Assembly (NCBI GenBank): GCA_041395905.1
Contig: JAWKZP010000003.1
Location: forward strand, 124,001 to 188,000
Reading direction: 5' to 3'
From: UBA7803 sp041395905
GTDB taxonomy: Bacteria; Pseudomonadota; Gammaproteobacteria; Pseudomonadales; Azotimanducaceae
DNA length: 64,000 nt
A model generated the notes under the pieces. The model was not told the DNA's origin, did no database searches, and worked only from the letters and a program-made list of their open reading frames with translations. The position numbers were made by a program, and so were the translations under genes. Below are positions 44,054-52,539 of the stretch, piece after piece (the first letter of the stretch is position 1; each line of letters starts with the position of its first letter).

Positions 44054-44467
44054 TCAGATCGGCAGTCGCACCGTGGCGGTGCCGAACACGCGCGTCTCGT
44101 TCTTTTCGTTGCTGAGCGTCAGATCGATCTCGACGCGACCGCTGTCCTCGTCGATGTCGGTCACCACGCCGCTGATCCGATAGGGCTCGTCGACGATCAC
44201 AGGTGCGCGGAACACGGTGTCGACGTTCTCGATGAACGCCTCGGGCGCCCAGCGGTGAATCATGGCCGCGAGAAAACCCTGGCTCATGATGCCCGGGACC
44301 AGCGCGCCGGGCAGGCCCTCCTTGCGCGCTGCGTCGTGATCCGTGAACCGGGGGCCGTTCCAGCCGGCCGCGGCACAGAACCGCTTGACGTTGGCGAGGC
44401 TCGTATCAGGTTCGAACACGGGCAGCTCGACACCGAACGCCACTTCCTGAACGTTGCTTATGACCAT
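44054..44467 (-). CDS. MaoC-like hydratase (single hotdog domain)
   Basis: A 137-residue single hotdog protein. The hydratase-2 type motif region is RFTDHDAARKEGLPGALVPGIMSQGFLAAMIHRW. The Asp/His dyad is supplied by the D..A...G..G stretch, with His in TDHD rather than at the canonical place. It is three bases from a second hotdog gene, and the two halves probably form a heterodimeric enoyl-CoA hydratase. Confidence 0.78.
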   Translation of the reverse strand: MVISNVQEVAFGVELPVFEPDTSLANVKRFCAAAGWNGPRFTDHDAARKEGLPGALVPGIMSQGFLAAMIHRWAPEAFIENVDTVFRAPVIVDEPYRISGVVTDIDEDSGRVEIDLTLSNEKNETRVFGTATVRLPI

Positions 44468-44470
44468 GGC

Positions 44471-44926
44471 TCAGTCCTGCTGCGGGCGTTCGCGGATGAC
44501 GATGCGGGTGTCTGCCGTCGCCAGCTGCACCTCGTCGGGGTCGTAGATCTCCATGCGCGTGACCATGAAGGTCATCTTGCCGGAACGACCGGTCTTCACG
44601 TACAGGTCGTGCAGATGGGTACGCCCGGTGAGCTTCACGCCCGGGCGGATCGGCGCCTTGGGCGCCACCGCTTTGCCCGCATCCATACCAAGGCCGGGCA
44701 GCGTCGGAAAACCTTCCGGCAGGCGGCGCCCCGCGTGAAAGCTGGTGGGAAACGTGGGCGGCGCCTGGAAGTCCGGATGCGACGGATCGGTGTAACGCGG
44801 CGCGGTCTCGCCGCAGGCTCGTGCGAAGTCGACGATCTGTTCGGCGCCGAGCTCGAAGTGCTGCTCGTCGAAATCCACGTTCAGGTACTGGGCGCGCAGC
44901 GCCTCGATGTCGAATGTCGTGCTCAT
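44471..44926 (-). CDS. MaoC N-terminal/FAS1-type dehydratase-domain protein
   Basis: A 151-residue hotdog protein of the MaoC_dehydrat_N type (FELGAEQIVDFARACGETAPRYTDPSHPDFQAPPTFPTSF). It usually lacks catalytic residues and shapes the acyl-binding tunnel for its partner. It is encoded just before the catalytic half, with GGGAG upstream of ATG 44926. Its start overlaps the stop of the PHP gene (ATGA). With the thiolase-fold/DUF35 pair this recalls side-chain-degrading acyl-CoA systems. Confidence 0.78.
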   Translation of the reverse strand: MSTTFDIEALRAQYLNVDFDEQHFELGAEQIVDFARACGETAPRYTDPSHPDFQAPPTFPTSFHAGRRLPEGFPTLPGLGMDAGKAVAPKAPIRPGVKLTGRTHLHDLYVKTGRSGKMTFMVTRMEIYDPDEVQLATADTRIVIRERPQQD

Positions 44927-45558
44927 GCCGGCTCCCGGAACGTGACCGCCTCGAACTCGCCCGCCAGCAGGGCATCGACGAGCTCACGTTCGTTGTGAAT
45001 GTCATGCGGAAAACGGGTTGCACAGCGTCCGATGTGGCTGACGATGTGCGCGTCGCTGCCGCCGATGCCGCGGTAACCCAGCCGTTCGGCCATGCTGCGG
45101 GCGGTCTCGTCCTCGCCCTCGCGGCTGCCGCCGTTGTACACCTCGACAATCGTCACCCCTTCCGGCACGCCGAACTCGTCGAGGTGAGCGTGCATGCCCA
45201 CGCGCGGACGGCCGGGGTGACAGGGCACCGGAACGGCGCCGTGGGCCGCACAGGCCTCTATCACACGGGCCAGCGGCAGATGGATGTCCGAAAAGTCGAA
45301 CGCCTGCTGCAGCGCCTGGGTGACGCCGAACACCAGCACGTGCCCGTACTCGGTCTCCACCTCGCTGCCTTTGAGAATGGTCAGACCGAACTCACGGGCG
45401 AGATCGCCGTAGTCCGATTCGTTGTCGAACTGGCGATGCTCCGTGAGCACGAACCCGTCGATGGGAATCTCCCGGGTCCGGATCCACTGGCAGTAGTTCT
45501 GCACCTTGGCGCGGCCGTCGTCGGATTTGATGGAATGTGCGTGCAGATCGAGAATCAT
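44923..45558 (-). CDS. PHP-domain metallophosphoesterase-like protein
   Basis: A 211-residue PHP domain protein. The metal-binding DLHAHSIKSDDG opens it (His6, His8, then Asp), EHRQFD carries the next ligand, PCHPGRP supplies another His, and GGSDAHI the final Asp/His pair. The family includes histidinol-phosphatase-like and nucleic-acid phosphoesterases. It overlaps both coaE upstream and the hotdog gene downstream by four bases, so all three are co-translated. The link to acyl-CoA metabolism is unclear. Confidence 0.85.
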   Translation of the reverse strand: MILDLHAHSIKSDDGRAKVQNYCQWIRTREIPIDGFVLTEHRQFDNESDYGDLAREFGLTILKGSEVETEYGHVLVFGVTQALQQAFDFSDIHLPLARVIEACAAHGAVPVPCHPGRPRVGMHAHLDEFGVPEGVTIVEVYNGGSREGEDETARSMAERLGYRGIGGSDAHIVSHIGRCATRFPHDIHNERELVDALLAGEFEAVTFREPA

Positions 45559-46193
45559 GCTTCGTCCTGTCTTCTACTGCGTGCTGCGGACCCGGCGGCC
45601 GCGGGCGCTACGCGCAGCCACTCGCGGTCCAGCTGCGCTTCGAGCTCCGCCTCGGTCCCGGAGTTGTCGATGACCACGCTGGCGCCGGCGCGGCGTTCAG
45701 CATTGGTGAGCTGCGCGTCAATGCGCCGCTGCACGGATTCGGCGTCGGAGCCGTCGCGCCTGGTCGCACGGGCGACCGCAACCTCAGGCGCCACGAGCAC
45801 CACCCAGATTTCATCCACCATGTCCTGCCAGCCGGCTTCCAGCAGCACTGCGGCCTCGAGCACCACCGGGCGGTCCGGCTCGGCGCGCCGGGCGCCGGCG
45901 ATCTCCAGCTCCGCGAGCCTGCGGATCTCGGGCCAGACGATGTCTGTGAGCCGCTTGAGTGCCGCCGGGTCCCCGAACACCTTGCCGCCCAGCACGCGGC
46001 GATCGATCTGCCCGTCGCTGGCCACGACGTCCTTGCCGAAGGCGCCCACAACCGCAGCGAATGCTGCGGTATCCGGTTCGTAGGCACGATGTCCGAGCTT
46101 GTCGGCATCGATCACATAGGCGCCCCGCGCGCCCAGGTAACGGGCCGCGGTGGATTTGCCCGAGGCGATGCCGCCGGTAAGGCCAATGATCAT
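45555..46193 (-). CDS. coaE: Dephospho-CoA kinase
   Basis: A 212-residue P-loop kinase for the last step of coenzyme A synthesis. Seen: MIIGLTGGIASGKST with the P-loop at 7-15, DADKLGHRAYEP, LEAAVLLEAGWQ and the lid region ATRRDGSDAESVQRRIDAQ. These match the CoaE family and length. ATG 46193 is chosen because proteins of the family start at I-G-L-T-G-G. A TTG at 46199 is closer to the GGGGGA site and cannot be excluded. Confidence 0.92.
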   Translation of the reverse strand: MIIGLTGGIASGKSTAARYLGARGAYVIDADKLGHRAYEPDTAAFAAVVGAFGKDVVASDGQIDRRVLGGKVFGDPAALKRLTDIVWPEIRRLAELEIAGARRAEPDRPVVLEAAVLLEAGWQDMVDEIWVVLVAPEVAVARATRRDGSDAESVQRRIDAQLTNAERRAGASVVIDNSGTEAELEAQLDREWLRVAPAAAGSAARSRRQDEA

Positions 46194-46293
46194 CTGCAAC
46201 AGATCCCCCGGACGAAACCAGAAATTCTAGCTGCCAGAGGAACCCAGTGCGAGCGGCCGGCGGTACTCGACCGCCCGCTCAGCGCCTGCGCTG

Positions 46294-46322
46294 TTCCTGC
46301 CCGCAGCCGGCCAGGCCATAAT
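46294..46322 (+). promoter_or_regulatory. Candidate promoter for the ferredoxin gene
   Basis: TTCCTG (46294-46299), a 17-bp spacer and CATAAT (46317-46322) fit a sigma70 promoter. It lies 22 bp upstream of the ferredoxin ATG. Confidence 0.4.
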
Positions 46323-46344
46323 GCCCCGGGTTCACGGAGTCAGC

Positions 46345-46680
46345 ATGCGCCCACCCCCCCACGTTCTGGTCACCTACGTGCAAGCCGACGGCAGCGCGCA
46401 GACCTGCCGTCTCGCACCGGGCGAATCGGTGATGGACGGCGCGCTGGACAACGGTGTGCCAGGCATCGTCGCCCAGTGCGGCGGCGGCTGCACCTGCGCG
46501 ACGTGCCACTGCTACGTGCGCTCGCCCTGGTTCGAACGGCTGCCCGAGCCCATCGCCGACGAGCGCGACATGCTGGCGTACGTTGCCGAACCGCGCCGCA
46601 ACAGCCGGTTGTCCTGCCAGGTGCGGGTCACCGGGGCGCTGGACGGAATGATCGTGGACGTCCCTGAACGCCAGGCCTGA
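46345..46680 (+). CDS. Adrenodoxin-type [2Fe-2S] ferredoxin
   Basis: A 111-residue ferredoxin. Cluster ligands Cys45, Cys51, Cys54 and Cys91 follow the C-x5-C-x2-C...C layout (QCGGGCTCATC, SCQV). Extra cysteines at 49 and 56 are unusual. Such ferredoxins feed electrons to P450s or other oxygenases. It is monocistronic, with GGAG upstream of ATG 46345. The P450 genes five kilobases away have their own ferredoxin, so its partner is unknown. Confidence 0.88.
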   Translation: MRPPPHVLVTYVQADGSAQTCRLAPGESVMDGALDNGVPGIVAQCGGGCTCATCHCYVRSPWFERLPEPIADERDMLAYVAEPRRNSRLSCQVRVTGALDGMIVDVPERQA

Positions 46681-46724
46681 GCCGTTGCCGGGCAGCGGGA
46701 ACTAACCGCGCCGGGCGCACGCCG

Positions 46725-47231
46725 TCAATGATGGTGACCACCGGGACCATGCACGTGCCGGTGCGCGATTTCTTCCCGGGTCGCCTCGCGCACCTCCACC
46801 ACCTCGAGCTCGAAGGTGAGCGCCTGTCCCGCCAGCGGATGGTTCAGATCCACGTCCACGACCTTACCCCCCACCTTGCGCACGGTAACGGTCCGCGGCC
46901 CCTGCTCCGTATGCAGCTGCGCGGTCATGCCGGGTTTGAGCTTGGCGGCGTTGGCGAAAAACTTTTTCGATACCCGCTGCGTCCAGTCCTCGCGGCGCGG
47001 TCCGTACGCCTGTTCGGGCTCGAGGGTCACCTGCACGCGATCACCGGCGACGTGACCGGCCAGAGCCGCCTCGACGCCGCGCAGGACGTTGCCGCGCCCG
47101 TGCAGCACCGCCAGCGGCTCACCGTCCACCGTTGTCTCGAGCAACGCGCCCGCCGAGTCCCGGATGGTGTAGTGAAAGCGCACCACCCGATCGCGGGCGA
47201 CTTCGAGCGCCTGGGTCACAGCCTCGGTCAT
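46725..47231 (-). CDS. FKBP-type peptidyl-prolyl isomerase, SlyD-like
   Basis: A 168-residue SlyD-type FKBP with the flap-containing fold: VVRFHYTIRDSAGALLETT, the GNVLRGVEAALAGHVAGDRVQV core, an inserted chaperone flap and LNHPLAGQALTFELEVVEV. The C-terminus HRHVHGPGGHHH is histidine-rich, as in metal-binding SlyD proteins. It should act in the cytoplasm as a folding catalyst or chaperone, with possible metal delivery. It overlaps the upstream hydrolase stop by four bases. Confidence 0.9.
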   Translation of the reverse strand: MTEAVTQALEVARDRVVRFHYTIRDSAGALLETTVDGEPLAVLHGRGNVLRGVEAALAGHVAGDRVQVTLEPEQAYGPRREDWTQRVSKKFFANAAKLKPGMTAQLHTEQGPRTVTVRKVGGKVVDVDLNHPLAGQALTFELEVVEVREATREEIAHRHVHGPGGHHH

Positions 47232-48181
47232 GGAGCCTCCTGTTGCAGAACTGCCTGCCAGGTCAGATAGGGAACGTTCTCACCGCATAGAAACGCGCTG
47301 ATCATGGCGTTGACGATTTCCGGCTGCTCCTGCTGCACCCAGTGCGAGACCCGCGGCAGGTAGCGGATCGTCAGATCGCGCACGTGGTTCCCGGTGCCGT
47401 AGGTGGTTTCCCGCGTGAGCGCCACGTCGTCCTCGCCCCAGACCATGAGCGTGGGCGTGTCGATCAGCGGATACCCCAGGCTGCGCTGGCGCCGGGCACC
47501 GCCACCACGCACCAGCGCGCGGTAGTAGTTGATCATGGCGGTCAGCGCCCCGGGTTGCGCGGCGTTGCGTGCGTACACACCCAGCACCGCATCGTCGAAA
47601 TTGCTGGTGTCCACGGCCGACGCGCGAATCGCCTCACCCACCGCGCGTGCCTGATGGCGGCCCAGCAGGCGCTCCGGCAGCCACGGAAGCTGAAAGAAGA
47701 AGACGTACCAGGACTTTCTGAGCTGCGCCAGGCCCCGCCCCAGCGCCGCCTGGGCGGGCACCGGATGCGGCACGTTGCATATGATCAGCCGATCCAGCGG
47801 ACGGATCTGGCGCATGGCGAAGAACCAGGCAATCACGGCCCCCCAGTCATGGGCCAGCAGCACCGTCTCGCGACACCCGGACGCATCGATCAGCGCGCCG
47901 ACGTCGGCCATGAGCTGCTCGATGGCGTAATCAGACATCCGCTCCGGACGGGAGCTCCTGCCGTACCCGCGCAGGTTCGGTGCCCAGGCGCGGTAGCCCA
48001 GGTCTGCCAGCAGCGGCAGCTGGTAGCGCCAGGAGAAGCTGTGCTCGGGAAAGCCGTGCAGACACAGCACGAGCCGATCACCCTCGCCGCACATGTCCAC
48101 CTCGAAGCGCAGGCCGTTGGCGTCGACGAATTCGGTGCGAATGCGCGGATCGCGCAGCTCGGCGGGAACGATCTCGGTCAC
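47228..48181 (-). CDS. Epoxide hydrolase-like alpha/beta hydrolase
   Basis: A 317-residue alpha/beta hydrolase. The nucleophile is Asp112 in AHDWGAVIAW, with HGFPEHSFSWRYQ (42-54) as the oxyanion HGxP block. These are typical of epoxide hydrolases and related dehalogenases. The second half shows the WGEDDVAL acid and the RVSHWVQQEQPE His. Epoxide hydrolysis is likely, perhaps on products of the oxygenases in this region. It is coupled to the FKBP gene. Confidence 0.85.
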   Translation of the reverse strand: MTEIVPAELRDPRIRTEFVDANGLRFEVDMCGEGDRLVLCLHGFPEHSFSWRYQLPLLADLGYRAWAPNLRGYGRSSRPERMSDYAIEQLMADVGALIDASGCRETVLLAHDWGAVIAWFFAMRQIRPLDRLIICNVPHPVPAQAALGRGLAQLRKSWYVFFFQLPWLPERLLGRHQARAVGEAIRASAVDTSNFDDAVLGVYARNAAQPGALTAMINYYRALVRGGGARRQRSLGYPLIDTPTLMVWGEDDVALTRETTYGTGNHVRDLTIRYLPRVSHWVQQEQPEIVNAMISAFLCGENVPYLTWQAVLQQEAP

Positions 48182-48329
48182 GCAGGTGCTCTCCCGGAAA
48201 GTCGATCAAACAGGGCCGTTTCCGGCCGGGGTCGCGCAGTTTGCCACGCACGGCACGCCCGGAGAATACCGCGTGAGGCCCGGATTCGCGCTACGATGAC
48301 GGCGTCGAGTCAGCCCAGGATCGCCGCAC

Positions 48330-49013
48330 ATGCCCCAGAATCCGTCCTCTCCCGCACCGCTGAGAATCGGCGGCCTGCTGTACCCGAACTTCGAGCTGCT
48401 GGACCTGTTCGGGCCGCTGGAAATGTTCTCGCTGCTCGGTACCCAGCGGGCACGGATCCACATGATCGCCGAACAGCCGGGCCCGGTGCCGGCCGCCATG
48501 GGTGGCGATGGGCCGCTCGGTCCCAGGGTGCTGGCCGAGCACGGCTTCGCAGACGCCCCGGCACTCGACGTGCTGCTGGTCCCGGGCGGCTTCGGCACCT
48601 TCGAGCAGCTCGAGAACGCCCGCATGCTGGAGTTTCTGCGCGCACGCGCAGCCGACACGGCCATCGTCGCGTCCGTGTGCACGGGTTCTGCGCTGCTGGC
48701 ACGGGCGGGACTGCTGGACGGGCTGCGTGCCACCAGCAACAAGCAGTTCTTCAGCCTGGCGCGCGCCCAGAGCGACAAGGTGCATTGGGTGGAGCAGGCG
48801 CGCTGGGTGGACGCCGGCAGGTGCGTCACGTCCTCCGGGGTCTCCGCCGGAACCGACATGGCGCTGGCGCTCATCGCGCGGCTGCTCGGCGAAGCGGCAG
48901 CGGAGCAGGTTGCGGTGGCGGCGGAATACAGCTGGCAGCGTGACGCGGACCATGACCCGTTCGTTTCGCACCTCGACGAGCTGGCCGGCGCCATGGGGGG
49001 CGCTTCCGGCTGA
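48330..49013 (+). CDS. DJ-1/PfpI family protein
   Basis: A 227-residue GATase1-like fold protein. The nucleophile is Cys117 in ASVCTGSALLARAG. The conserved acid lies in the N-terminal FELLDLFGPLEMF, and a SSGVSAGTDMAL segment matches isonitrile hydratase and ThiJ-like members. It has no AraC domain at the C-terminus, so it is an enzyme-type member. It is divergent from the epoxide hydrolase-like gene. The reaction is unassigned. Confidence 0.85.
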   Translation: MPQNPSSPAPLRIGGLLYPNFELLDLFGPLEMFSLLGTQRARIHMIAEQPGPVPAAMGGDGPLGPRVLAEHGFADAPALDVLLVPGGFGTFEQLENARMLEFLRARAADTAIVASVCTGSALLARAGLLDGLRATSNKQFFSLARAQSDKVHWVEQARWVDAGRCVTSSGVSAGTDMALALIARLLGEAAAEQVAVAAEYSWQRDADHDPFVSHLDELAGAMGGASG

Positions 49014-49025
49014 GCAGGCCCGGGA

Positions 49026-49046
49026 GGGCCGGCTGCGAACCGGCCC
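49026..49046. terminator. Weak convergent terminator hairpin
   Basis: GGGCCGG (49026-49032) pairs with CCGGCCC (49040-49046) over a 7-base loop between the convergent DJ-1 and amidase genes. There is no T tract. Confidence 0.3.
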
Positions 49047-49058
49047 CGGCCCGGGGGG

Positions 49059-50510
49059 TCAGTCCGCGTAGCCCGGCGGAGGCGCAAAGCCCCCCATTTC
49101 GTCGGCGAGCAGCCGGGCAAAATCTATGCACAGGTAGTCGTTGTACTCCGCGCTCACGGCCTGCAGGCCGATGGGCAGGCCCTCGCGGGACGGTCCGGTG
49201 GGGAACACCGTGCTCGGCAGGTAGCCGACCGTAATCACGCCCGCCCAGAAAATCTGCTGAAAGTACGGCTGCACCTCGTTGTTCACCACCAGCGTGCGCG
49301 CGTCCATGGGGCGATGGTCGTGCTCGAACGCCGGCGTCGCCGTCTGCGGGCAGATCAGAATGTCCCACTGGTCGAAGAAGGCCCGCCAGGCCATACGCAG
49401 ATGCTCGCGCAGATTGTTGGCACGCAGCCAGTCGCGGTGATGCTGCACCGCCGCCCGCGCCAGCAGCGCCTCGTCGCTGGTGTCCGCGGGATCGAGGGCC
49501 GCAACTTGAGCCTGCGTGGCCGCGAATTCCGCGTCCGGGATTCCCGCCGCCATCACGCCATTGAGCATGTACAGATAGGTGCGATGACTCGCGTCCATGT
49601 CCAGGGCCGGGCGTGCGCTGTCGGACACCGTGGCGCCAAGCGCCGCCAGGCGGTCGCCAACGGCCTGCACGCGATCCGCAATCTCCGTGCTCACCGGCGC
49701 CCGCTCGTCGGTGGGCCACAGGGCCACCCGGTACTCCGACAGTTTGCGCTTGCGCGGCCGCGGCAGGTCCAGCTTCCAGCCGCTGGCATTGAGCGGGTCG
49801 GGGCCGGCGACGATGTCCATGGCCAGCGCCAGATCCTCGGCCGAGCGTGCCAGCGGCCCCATAACGGCGATGTCGGGCGGCGCCAGCATGCCCGGGAGCG
49901 CGTGGCCCTGGGTGGCAACGATGCCCCAGGTGGGTTTGTGGCCGTACACGCCGCAGAAGTGCGCGGGGTTACGAATCGAGCCGCCGATGTCGGAGCCGCT
50001 TTCCAGAGGCGTCATGCCGGCCGCCAGGGCGGCGGCCGAGCCACCTGACGATCCGCCTGGAATTCTTTTCAAATTCCAGGGGTTATTGGTCGTTCCGTAG
50101 ATATCGTTGTAACTCTGAAAATCAGCCAGGTTGAGGGGCACGTTGGTCTTGCCCATGAAATGGGCGCCGGCGGCCTTGAATCGCTTGACGGTCTCGGAGT
50201 CACTGTCGGCGACGTTGTCCTTGAAATCGGGCACGCCCCAGGTGGTGGGCAGTCCGGCAATGTTGTAGGACTCCTTGATGGTCATGGGCACGCCGTGCAG
50301 CGCGCCGAGGTCACGGCCTTGCGCCAGAGCCTGGTCCGCCGCATCGGCGGCCGCTCGGGCGCGCTCGAAGTCCCGCACCACCACGGCGTTGAGGTTGCCG
50401 TCGAAGCGCTCGATGCGGTTGATGAAGTAGTCGGTGAGTTCCCTGGAGCTGATCTCGCCGGCGCGGATGCGCCGAGCCAGCTCGGTGGCGGATTCGAATG
50501 CCAGAGTCAT
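49059..50510 (-). CDS. Amidase signature family protein
   Basis: A 483-residue amidase. The Ser-cisSer-Lys triad is visible as Lys79 (VPMTIKES), Ser154 (GGSSGGSAA) and Ser178 (SDIGGSIRNPAH). The lengths between them are standard. It hydrolyses amide bonds of unknown substrates; it is not obviously GatA because no gatB or gatC neighbours exist. The upstream gap holds an AACCGG-AA-CCGGTT dyad (50549-50562), a possible operator. Confidence 0.88.
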   Translation of the reverse strand: MTLAFESATELARRIRAGEISSRELTDYFINRIERFDGNLNAVVVRDFERARAAADAADQALAQGRDLGALHGVPMTIKESYNIAGLPTTWGVPDFKDNVADSDSETVKRFKAAGAHFMGKTNVPLNLADFQSYNDIYGTTNNPWNLKRIPGGSSGGSAAALAAGMTPLESGSDIGGSIRNPAHFCGVYGHKPTWGIVATQGHALPGMLAPPDIAVMGPLARSAEDLALAMDIVAGPDPLNASGWKLDLPRPRKRKLSEYRVALWPTDERAPVSTEIADRVQAVGDRLAALGATVSDSARPALDMDASHRTYLYMLNGVMAAGIPDAEFAATQAQVAALDPADTSDEALLARAAVQHHRDWLRANNLREHLRMAWRAFFDQWDILICPQTATPAFEHDHRPMDARTLVVNNEVQPYFQQIFWAGVITVGYLPSTVFPTGPSREGLPIGLQAVSAEYNDYLCIDFARLLADEMGGFAPPPGYAD

Positions 50511-50756
50511 CTGCTGCCCTCCCCTGATTGAAGGTCGAAGTCTGACGTAACCGGAACCGGTTGCCCAGCAAACCCATCCAGCTCCGGGCGTCGTCGCGCC
50601 GCCATGGCCAATTGCTTGCCTGGGCTAAGTAAAATCCGAAAAACGGGCGCAGCAGTGTGGCAATGGCTGCGGTTGCGCTGCTAGGATTGACCATCCAGGC
50701 AGAGACGCAGCGCAGGGTCAGCCGATCGCCGCGTCTCGATCGGATAGGAGGCAGTC

Positions 50757-51080
50757 GTGTTCCGAAAGCGCAAGGCATCCGGTGGCAGCCACAAGTTCCC
50801 GACGCACACCGTGCGCCTGTTCCACGCGGTGACCATTCAGGCCGACCCGGCGAAAGCGTGCGACTCCGCCCTGGCGCTGGCAGGCAAGCGCTTCCTGTCG
50901 GACGACGCTCCGCTGCTGCCCCTGCCCGATTGCACTTGCGCGCTCAGCTGCCGGTGCCGCTACAAACATCTGAGCGACCGCCGCACCGAACCCCGCCGTG
51001 AGTCCGATGTGGGAATGCCCGTGCGGACCGTCGCGGACGAGCGCCGGGGCGGGCCCGGGCGCCGCATTACCGACGCCTGA
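50757..51080 (+). CDS. Small cysteine-containing conserved protein, function unknown
   Basis: A 107-residue protein. It contains ACDSALALAGKRFLSDDAPLLPLPDC, then CALSCRCRYKH with closely spaced cysteines, then a run of arginines (DRRTEPRRES). Similar small cytosolic proteins with CRCRY..H..RR patterns occur in proteobacteria without a known role. The start is GTG 50757, six bases after a strong GGAGG. The cysteine and histidine residues could bind a metal. Confidence 0.65.
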   Translation: MFRKRKASGGSHKFPTHTVRLFHAVTIQADPAKACDSALALAGKRFLSDDAPLLPLPDCTCALSCRCRYKHLSDRRTEPRRESDVGMPVRTVADERRGGPGRRITDA

Positions 51081-51140
51081 CCCGCCAGCATGCGCCGGGC
51101 GATCCGCGCCCGAGCACCACGCTCGCGGACGCCCCTCGGC

Positions 51141-52397
51141 CTACTTCTGGACGACGCGCACCGGCATGTGGGTGAAGCCGCGGATGAAGACGTGGCGCGT
51201 GCGCACCGGCTCGCCCATGAGCTCGATGGTGTCGAAGCGCTTCATGATTTCTTCCCACAGCACCCGCAGCTGCATCTCGCCTACGCGATTGCCCATGCAG
51301 CGATGAATGCCGAAGCCGAAGCTGATGTGCTTGCGGGCGTTGTCGCGATCGATCACGAACGCATCGGGGTCGTCGAACACCTCGGGGTCCCGGTTGCCGG
51401 AGAGATACCACATCACCACCTTGTCGCCTTTGCGGATGGTTTTGCCGCCGAACTCGACATCGTCCAGAGCCGTGCGCCGCATGTGGGTCAGCGGCGTCTG
51501 CCAGCGGATCACCTCCGAAACCATGTTCGGGATCAGGCTGGGGTCGTCGCGCAGTTTCTGGTACTGCTCCGGGTGCCGGTTGAGCGCCAGCACGCTGCCG
51601 GAAATGGAGTTACGAGTGGTGTCGTTGCCGCCGACGATCAGCAGCATCAGGTTGCCCAGCAGTTCCATGGGGCGGTTGATCATGTCGCTGGTGGCCGGAT
51701 TGTGCGCCAGCATGGAGATCAGATCGTTACCGGGCTCGGGTAGCGCCGCGCGCTCCTGCCAGATGCCGGCGAACGTCGCCAGACACTGCATCAGCTCCTC
51801 GCGGCGCTGCTCGACCGTGTCCACCAGCCCGCTCTGCGGACCGTTGGTGGTGATGTCGGACCAGCGCGTCAGCTTGCTGCGCTCCTCGAAGGGGAAGTCG
51901 AACAGCGTGGCCAGCATCTGCGTCGTCAGCTCGATGGACACGCGCTCTACCCAGTTGAAGGTTTCGCCCACCGGCAGGCCGTCGAGGATGTCGCACACCC
52001 GCTGACGGATGGTCGGCTCCAGCGCCGCCAGGTTGCGCGGACCGGCCACGGGCGCGACGGCCTTGCGCTGCACGTCGTGCTCCGGCGGGTCCATGGCGAT
52101 GAACATGGGCGTACGAAAGTCGCCCGCGCCGCTGAAGATGGAGATGCCGGAGGCGGACGAAAAGACCTCGTGACTGATGTCGACGTGCTTGATGTCCTCG
52201 TAGCGCGTGATGGACCAGTACGGCCCGAAACGGCTGTCCTCGTGAAAATGCACGGGATCTTCCTGCCGCAGACGCTGAAAGTACGGCAGCACGGCATCCG
52301 CCTGGAACAGCTCGCCCCTGGCCGGATCGACCTCGTCCAGCGGCAGGGTCCAGGGGTCCGTGACGATGTCTTCGCTGCTGTCCAGGGCTTCGCTCAT
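51141..52397 (-). CDS. CYP153-like cytochrome P450
   Basis: A 418-residue bacterial P450. Heme ligand Cys367 lies in FGFGIHRCMGNR, the oxygen-activating helix is LLIVGGNDTTRNS, and EVIRWQTP carries the ExxR. The terminal half (MRRTALDDVEFGGKTIRKGDKVVMWYLSGNRD) is highly like CYP153 family terminal hydroxylases of alkanes and fatty acids. It is the last of a ferredoxin-P450-P450 run. The ribosome site before ATG 52397 is weak. Confidence 0.88.
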   Translation of the reverse strand: MSEALDSSEDIVTDPWTLPLDEVDPARGELFQADAVLPYFQRLRQEDPVHFHEDSRFGPYWSITRYEDIKHVDISHEVFSSASGISIFSGAGDFRTPMFIAMDPPEHDVQRKAVAPVAGPRNLAALEPTIRQRVCDILDGLPVGETFNWVERVSIELTTQMLATLFDFPFEERSKLTRWSDITTNGPQSGLVDTVEQRREELMQCLATFAGIWQERAALPEPGNDLISMLAHNPATSDMINRPMELLGNLMLLIVGGNDTTRNSISGSVLALNRHPEQYQKLRDDPSLIPNMVSEVIRWQTPLTHMRRTALDDVEFGGKTIRKGDKVVMWYLSGNRDPEVFDDPDAFVIDRDNARKHISFGFGIHRCMGNRVGEMQLRVLWEEIMKRFDTIELMGEPVRTRHVFIRGFTHMPVRVVQK

Positions 52398-52432
52398 GGC
52401 TGTGTTCCAGTGAGTTGATGTTGCTCAACGAC

Positions 52433-52469
52433 GAAGGGCGCAGCTCCGTGGTGCGGAGGCGCGCCCTTC
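52433..52469. promoter_or_regulatory. Compound hairpin between the two P450 genes
   Basis: GAAGGGCGC (52433-52441) pairs with GCGCCCTTC (52461-52469), and CTCCG/CGGAG inside the loop forms a second stem (52444-52448 with 52454-52458). There is no T tract on the minus strand. It could attenuate or process the transcript and so set the ratio of the two P450s. Confidence 0.5.
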
Positions 52470-52473
52470 CTTC

Positions 52474-52505
52474 TACTCCTGCCTATGCGTACTCCTGCCT
52501 GTGCG
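52474..52505. repeat. Two-copy 16-bp tandem repeat
   Basis: TACTCCTGCCTATGCG (52474-52489) is followed directly by TACTCCTGCCTGTGCG (52490-52505), one mismatch apart, in the spacer between the P450 genes. Confidence 0.8.
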
Positions 52506-52539
52506 CCCGAAACTGCACTGGTGTCGGGCTCGAGACCGG

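Noticed and set aside
46725..46760. Histidine-rich tail (HRHVHGPGGHHH) as a cloning tag
   Set aside because: SlyD-type FKBPs naturally carry metal-binding His-rich tails, and the surrounding sequence is genomic.
52474..52505. Tandem repeat as a CRISPR array
   Set aside because: There are only two adjacent copies, no spacer between them and no cas gene.
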